This document shows, piece after piece, positions 59,654-64,000 of a stretch of 64,000 nt of DNA (within the stretch, counting starts at the first letter, position 1; every line of letters starts with the position of its first letter). A program made the translations under genes and the position numbers. The DNA comes from Glaciecola flavus (lineage in GTDB: Bacteria; Pseudomonadota; Gammaproteobacteria; Enterobacterales; Alteromonadaceae): the NCBI RefSeq assembly GCF_042646125.1, contig NZ_JBHRSW010000005.1, positions 372,001 through 436,000 on the forward strand. The letters run 5' to 3'. The notes under the pieces are model-generated. The model had not been told where the DNA came from. It saw nothing but the letters and a program-made list of their open reading frames with translations, and searched no databases.

Positions 59654-61147
59654 ATGACATCTAGGCTTTCGTTGTGTTGCTTTTTTCTGTTTGCAACTTT
59701 TGCCTTCGGTGAGACTCAGGAAGCAGATGAAGCGGATATCGCGACACTCATATTTGCCGCCGACATGCAGGAAATCGACGATCCGGCGACAGGCTATTAT
59801 GCTGAATTAGACTACCTTGTTCGTTCAATAAAAAGCAAAAACCGTTTTTTTGTTTTTGGCGGAGGATCAATTGGCCCAAGCGCCATGTCAGCTTTCGATC
59901 GCGGCAGTCACATCATCGATATTTTAAATTCAATCGAACCTGATGCGATGGGCGTAACAAAACGCGAGTTTAGTTATTTTGAAGATGAGTTATCTCTTAG
60001 AGCTTACGAGAGTGCTTTTCCTTTGGTAACAAGTAACGTTATCGACACACGTACCGGAGAAATCATTTCCGGATTAGAGCCTTACGTGACGATTGATAAA
60101 GAAAACATCCGCCTTGGTATTATTTCCCTTGTAAACCAGCGAGTGATAGAAGAGTACCTATTAACAAAGGTCAAAATATTAGACCCGCTAGAAACTGTAC
60201 ACAAGCTGTCCAAAATACTGAAAGATGAAGGCGCAGACCTAGTCCTTTTGCATATCAGTTATCCCTTTGAGTTCATAGAAAACTTGCTAAAGAGCAATAT
60301 TGTTGATCTGGTATTTTTGTCAGATACTCGGCTAAGCCAAAGGTTTCAAAATGAACAGTTTTCCCATCCATCTATTGTGTTGCTAGAAGGTGCTGGTTCC
60401 GCAAAAGTCGTCAAAATCAATACACAAGACCAATCTATATCTCAACAAACTATTCAATTGTCATCTCTCCCCGGTGTAAGCGCCACTAATATGCAACTAG
60501 ACAAGTACAACATGCGCTTGGATCGGCTATTAGATGAAGAGATTGGTACTTGGCAAAATAACACCACTACTCGAAGAGCGAGTGTTAGAAGTGAAGAAAA
60601 CGCATTCGCTAACTTTATTACCGATGCGCTAAGAGACGCAACGAATACCGATATTGCCTTTATTAATGGAGGTAACATCAGAGGCGATCGCGAATATGTA
60701 TCGGGCAATATCATCACGCGTAAAGATATCGCGACCGAGCTACCATTTAGAGTTCAAGTTACCGTGTTAACCTTAAAAGGCGAGTATATACTTGAGGCGC
60801 TAGAACAAGGTTTAGCCAAGGTTGAGAATTACAAAGGTAGCTACCCACATGTTTCTGGAATGACATTCACATATGATAGTGAAAAAGTGCCAGGCGAAAG
60901 GGTCATATCTGCCAAAATAAATGGCACGGCAATAGAACTCACTGGAACTTATCGCGTCGCTACAACGGATTATTTATCACAGGGTGGAGATGGATTGACG
61001 GCATTTAAGAAAGGTATTATCGAACGCTCAAGTGAATCGGAAATACCACTCTCTGACATCGTTATTCGAAAAATTCGTGCCTCGCAATCATTTACCTCAA
61101 CTGTTGATGGGCGTGCCGCGGATCTTGCTAAGCAAAGGACTGAATAA
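59654..61147 (+). CDS. UshA/5'-nucleotidase-like protein with degenerate metallophosphatase domain
   Basis: The ~497-residue protein from the ATG at 59654 has a signal peptide (LSLCCFFLFATFAFGETQE). The N-terminal region has the fold length of a 5'-nucleotidase metallophosphatase domain, but the metal motifs are changed. The usual D-x-H reads AADMQE, the GD(N) motif reads GGGSIG, GNHE reads TKREF, and the late GH-x-H reads SDTRLS. The C-terminal nucleotide-binding domain is intact, with INGGNIRGDREY and TTDYLSQGGDGL. It is therefore probably a binding protein rather than an enzyme. It ends 1 base before a diguanylate cyclase gene, so a periplasmic nucleotide-sensing role is plausible. Confidence 0.75.
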   Translation: MTSRLSLCCFFLFATFAFGETQEADEADIATLIFAADMQEIDDPATGYYAELDYLVRSIKSKNRFFVFGGGSIGPSAMSAFDRGSHIIDILNSIEPDAMGVTKREFSYFEDELSLRAYESAFPLVTSNVIDTRTGEIISGLEPYVTIDKENIRLGIISLVNQRVIEEYLLTKVKILDPLETVHKLSKILKDEGADLVLLHISYPFEFIENLLKSNIVDLVFLSDTRLSQRFQNEQFSHPSIVLLEGAGSAKVVKINTQDQSISQQTIQLSSLPGVSATNMQLDKYNMRLDRLLDEEIGTWQNNTTTRRASVRSEENAFANFITDALRDATNTDIAFINGGNIRGDREYVSGNIITRKDIATELPFRVQVTVLTLKGEYILEALEQGLAKVENYKGSYPHVSGMTFTYDSEKVPGERVISAKINGTAIELTGTYRVATTDYLSQGGDGLTAFKKGIIERSSESEIPLSDIVIRKIRASQSFTSTVDGRAADLAKQRTE

Positions 61148-61148
61148 G

Positions 61149-62720
61149 ATGTATAAACAACGAATACTGCGTCAATTCAGCTTTTCAATCCTCTTAACTA
61201 TGGGCTTGTTCACTGCGGTCATCTCTCTTACTTTAAACTCTTTGTGGGAACTAAAAAACTCGTACAATAATCTATCAAATGAGAGATTGCCGCGTTTAAG
61301 TAAAACCAATACTTTGCACCATCAAATCGAACGCCTTATCACATTATCCAAATCCTTGACTGAATCAAAAAATGAACCTGAACGTCAAATTACCATGTCA
61401 GAGATAGAAGGTGTACTCCTCGGTATTAATAGGAATGTGGATACTGCGTCGAATGCGTTTTTAAGCAGACAAATGTCAGTTTTGTCGAGGGAAGTGAACG
61501 AACTCAATGCACTTATTATCGATAAAATACAAAGTACTGGACGCCTATTTGAACAGGAACAACACTTAGTCGAGACAATCTCAATAGCCACAACTGAGAG
61601 AAAGCTGTCAGCACTCGAACAAAAAAAATTAACTGAGCTACTACTGCATATTACGCAAATTCATCAACAAACCCGTATTAACAAAATTAGAAAGATACAA
61701 AGCGACATTAGTACCTTGCTAAAAACTTTTCCCTCTTCCAGCGCCAACAATCAAGTATTTGATGTTCTCGGCGAGCATTTACTGGAAGATACTGGGTACA
61801 TTCAGAACAAAATTGAATCTTTACGCATAATCGGTAGAGCACGGGGACGAGGTAATTTTGTCGCTAACCTAGTGAAAGATGTAGCGAATACCTTAGAATT
61901 TCAATCCCGTAAAACGATGTCAGAATCTTTAAAGGAGTCGGCTGAGGTCTCCAGAGCCATAGAGAGCATTACTCACACCAATACAATTATTGTTCTCGTT
62001 TCTATCGTCATCTCGCTCTTAGCTATTTACTTGCTCTACAAACGAATAGTGTTACGCTTAGTAGACCTGTCGAAAGATGTAGAACTCGCCTCAAACGACG
62101 AAATAGACGAAGTCGCATCGTCGGGTAATGACGAGATCACAAAACTGGCAGACAATGTAAATAATTTCCTGAACAAAGTGAAAGAACAAGAAAAAACCCT
62201 ATTAGCCTTAAGCAGAAAAGATCCCTTAACAGGCATAGCTAATCGACGCGCATTTGAAAGTACCTTTGAATCGATGATGGCACAAGCCAAACGGCAAGAA
62301 TGGAACCTGTCGCTTGTATTAGTGGATGTTGACTATTTCAAAAAATACAATGATGAATATGGGCACGCTGAGGGGGACGCCTGTTTACGACTCGTTGCCA
62401 ATCAACTCAACGAAACCTTGACTCGTTCAACCGACTTTACTGCAAGATATGGCGGTGAAGAATTTGTTTGTTTATTACCTAACACAAATATTGATACCGC
62501 AAAGAAAAAAACCGAAGACTTGATTCAAGCTATACTGCAACTGGATATTCCCCATTCACAGTCTCCACATGGCCGCGTGACGGTAAGCGCAGGTGTGGCG
62601 ACCTTCCCTTTCAACAAAACTAGCAATTGGCCTCCAGAAACCATTATTGAGCAAGCGGACAAGGCTCTTTACCGCGCCAAAGACAAGGGTAGGAACACAA
62701 TGGACGCTTTTAAGATTTAA
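61149..62720 (+). CDS. Membrane-bound diguanylate cyclase (GGDEF)
   Basis: The ~523-residue protein begins at the ATG at 61149 with AAGGAC upstream. Transmembrane helix 1 is near residues 9-30 (FSFSILLTMGLFTAVISLTL), followed by a helical periplasmic domain (~35-275). A second helix near residues 278-297 (TIIVLVSIVISLLAIYLLYK), a HAMP-like linker and a GGDEF domain with DPLTGIANRRAFE and active site RYGGEEFVCLL complete it; GGEEF is an active form. It makes c-di-GMP. The periplasmic sensor has no known fold by eye, and the adjacent UshA-like protein may supply the ligand. The longer open frame starting at 61032 overlaps the upstream gene and is rejected. Confidence 0.88.
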   Translation: MYKQRILRQFSFSILLTMGLFTAVISLTLNSLWELKNSYNNLSNERLPRLSKTNTLHHQIERLITLSKSLTESKNEPERQITMSEIEGVLLGINRNVDTASNAFLSRQMSVLSREVNELNALIIDKIQSTGRLFEQEQHLVETISIATTERKLSALEQKKLTELLLHITQIHQQTRINKIRKIQSDISTLLKTFPSSSANNQVFDVLGEHLLEDTGYIQNKIESLRIIGRARGRGNFVANLVKDVANTLEFQSRKTMSESLKESAEVSRAIESITHTNTIIVLVSIVISLLAIYLLYKRIVLRLVDLSKDVELASNDEIDEVASSGNDEITKLADNVNNFLNKVKEQEKTLLALSRKDPLTGIANRRAFESTFESMMAQAKRQEWNLSLVLVDVDYFKKYNDEYGHAEGDACLRLVANQLNETLTRSTDFTARYGGEEFVCLLPNTNIDTAKKKTEDLIQAILQLDIPHSQSPHGRVTVSAGVATFPFNKTSNWPPETIIEQADKALYRAKDKGRNTMDAFKI

Positions 62721-62973
62721 CATCGCTTAAGACATCCTTTACGTGCTTCAAATCCAATACTTCAATCTCTAAAGCCATTTGGATATAGAGAAACAGTTGC
62801 GCCCCCATAGACGCATTGTTTACTTTTGAGCGCAAGGTGCTCTCTGTTTGCGACACGCCAAGTGCCGCTAGCTTTTCCATCAACTGCTTATAGTTGACGC
62901 CTTTTTCTATCATTTGAGCGCGAACGATACGCCGTATTGTCTCTTTCATCTCTGGGGAATTAAATTGTGCCAT
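62710..62973 (-). CDS. Small DUF6471-like protein
   Basis: The 87-residue protein has helix-rich sequence with KETIRRIVRAQMIEKGVNYK, LMEKLAALGVSQTESTLRSKV and NNASMGAQLFLYIQMALEIE. The pattern is a small HTH-like fold seen in DUF6471 family proteins. It may bind DNA but that is not established. It overlaps the 3' end of the diguanylate cyclase gene by 11 bp in convergent orientation, so the two transcripts could interfere. The ATG at 62973 has GAGGTATTTT upstream. Confidence 0.6.
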   Translation of the reverse strand: MAQFNSPEMKETIRRIVRAQMIEKGVNYKQLMEKLAALGVSQTESTLRSKVNNASMGAQLFLYIQMALEIEVLDLKHVKDVLSDVKS

Positions 62974-63124
62974 AAAATACCTCTACACTTATTTTGTCCA
63001 ACATAATAGACAAATATTGACAAATATCAACAAATACTATAAATTGTCTCGAATAAAAGACGTATGTCTTTTATTACAGTTAAATACACCTTGTTATTCC
63101 GGTAAATTTATGGAGAAATTGCAT

Positions 63125-64000
63125 ATGAATGATCATGTAGAAAAGATGAAACTAAATACAAAGAAGTTTGCTTCAATTGGCATCATGGGTCTTTTGGGGC
63201 TTGTTGTCATATTTGGTTCTGTTTATACAGTTGAAGAAGGACACATAGGTATTGTAAAGCGATTTAATGAAGCCAAGTCCCAAGTTAACCCAGGCCTTCA
63301 TTTCAAAGTTCCGTTTGTTGACTCGGTTGAGTCGATTGAAGTAAGAACCCGTAAAAACGAAGAAAAAATGTCGTCAAGTACAAAAGAGCAAATGCCGGTT
63401 ACGGTGCACGTGTCTGTGAACTGGACGGTAGATAAATCCTCTGCGCTTGATTTGTTTAGGCAGTATGGTGGTCTGACGCAATTTGAGCAGCGTATACTTG
63501 ACCCTCGCTTTAGGTCGGCAACAAAGGATGTGATTCCTCGCTTTGAAGCTGAACAATTAATACAAGATCGCGCCACCTCAATTCAGTTAATAGAAAACAA
63601 CTTAATTGAAGAGATGAAAAGCTTTCCTGTCGTGGTAGACAATATCCAAATTGAGAACATTATACTTCCTCCAAAATATATTCAGTCGATAGAAACCAAG
63701 CAAACTGAAAAAAACTTAGCCGCGGCAGAAGAGCACAAACTTGAAAGGCAACGGCTAGAAGCACTTCGAGAAGTAAATACTGCTGACGCAAAAGCACAAG
63801 GGATTGTCAAAGTTGCCGAAGCAGAAGCGAATGCAATCCGATTAAAAGGTGAAGCAGAGGCCGCCGCTATAGCTGCGAAAGCAAAAGCACTGAAGGACAA
63901 CCCCTTAATCGTCACCTTAACGGAGGCACAAAATTGGAATGGTCAACTTCCACAAACCGTACTTGGCGAAAGTGGCATGCCAATCCTAGACCTTAGGAAT
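63125..64000 (+). CDS. SPFH/prohibitin-family membrane protein, runs off the window
   Basis: An open frame from ATG 63125 (GGAG 6 bases upstream; ATG 63113 also in frame) continues to the window end with no stop, at least 292 codons. It has an N-terminal membrane helix (FASIGIMGLLGLVVIFGSVY) and the SPFH core (EEGHIGIVKRFNEAKSQVNP, GLHFKVPFVDSVESIEVR). A long Ala/Glu-rich coiled coil follows (LAAAEEHKLERQRLEALREV; VAEAEANAIRLKGEAEAAAI). Prohibitin-like bacterial proteins (HflK/HflC/YbbK type) scaffold membrane proteases or lipid domains. The final part after the coiled coil is not yet complete here. No NfeD or FtsH gene is visible nearby. Confidence 0.85.
   Translation, partial: MNDHVEKMKLNTKKFASIGIMGLLGLVVIFGSVYTVEEGHIGIVKRFNEAKSQVNPGLHFKVPFVDSVESIEVRTRKNEEKMSSSTKEQMPVTVHVSVNWTVDKSSALDLFRQYGGLTQFEQRILDPRFRSATKDVIPRFEAEQLIQDRATSIQLIENNLIEEMKSFPVVVDNIQIENIILPPKYIQSIETKQTEKNLAAAEEHKLERQRLEALREVNTADAKAQGIVKVAEAEANAIRLKGEAEAAAIAAKAKALKDNPLIVTLTEAQNWNGQLPQTVLGESGMPILDLRN

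Noticed and set aside
1..64000. CRISPR array, tRNA or rRNA gene
   Set aside because: No regularly spaced short direct repeats, no tRNA cloverleaf with CCA end and no rRNA-like stretch were noticed on reading.

Overview
This window reads as chromosomal DNA of a marine Gammaproteobacterium, most likely Alteromonadales (Alteromonas/Glaciecola/Paraglaciecola relatives). The basis is moderate AT richness, a gammaproteobacterial GlrK-QseG-GlrR block, a divergent bioA/bioBFCD locus, DUF3718 and PEP-CTERM-like secreted proteins, lipoprotein sulfatases, a tryptophan halogenase-family protein and RND/MMPL exporters. This placement is inferred from protein character and gene order only; no rRNA or tRNA gene was seen.

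Layout. 1-3.7 kb: tail of a DUF1080 hydrolase, then glycerol-3-phosphate dehydrogenase and glycerol kinase in divergent orientation with a perfect 27-bp tandem duplication between them. 3.7-11.1 kb: a low-molecular-weight protein tyrosine phosphatase, an M14 carboxypeptidase and a full biotin locus (bioB-F-C-D on the minus strand, bioA divergent). 11.1-15.5 kb: the GlrK/QseG/GlrR envelope-stress two-component block, with a gene-free 554-bp stretch upstream holding a sigma54-like site and a terminator-like hairpin. 15.6-25.4 kb: asnS, an RND efflux pair, an MMPL-type exporter and an orphan CheB. 25.9-29.1 kb: two tandem lipoprotein sulfatases. 29.2-34 kb: dUTPase, a NYN-domain protein, DUF2059, a hydroxyacid dehydrogenase/VOC pair and a ParD-like/zeta-type kinase module behind a perfect 16-bp palindrome. 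34-39.5 kb: a flavin-dependent halogenase, a rhomboid-family protein and a large phytase-like lipoprotein preceded by CTGTCAT repeats in 11-bp register (candidate Pho box).

40-46.3 kb is the accessory zone. A persulfide/sulfite-handling cassette (rhodanese, TauE/SafE exporter, Blh-like persulfide dioxygenase, two YeeE/YedE half-transporters and a two-cysteine ArsR regulator) lies between two same-orientation 274-bp direct repeats. These repeats are the 3' ends of a decayed IS91-family element. At the cassette borders a threonine/serine exporter has lost its N-terminal half and a short-chain dehydrogenase its C-terminal part. A third, more decayed copy of the same IS end lies at 46.15 kb, followed by a 158-bp palindromic MITE-like element whose inverted and interrupted relative sits at 25.4 kb.

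46.8-64 kb: a small membrane protein, an outer-membrane-like protein, a 1466-residue SNF2-family protein, a nucleoside permease-family lipoprotein, a run of secreted proteins (PEP-CTERM-like, tail-collar domain, Sel1 repeats), a soluble PAS chemoreceptor, and a UshA-like protein with an apparently dead metallophosphatase domain directly followed by a membrane diguanylate cyclase. A small DUF6471-like protein and an SPFH/prohibitin-family protein that runs off the window end complete the region.

The strongest leads are the degenerate 5'-nucleotidase/GGDEF pair, the IS91-bounded sulfur cassette, the ParD-like/zeta module, the Pho-box-like array and the two related MITEs.
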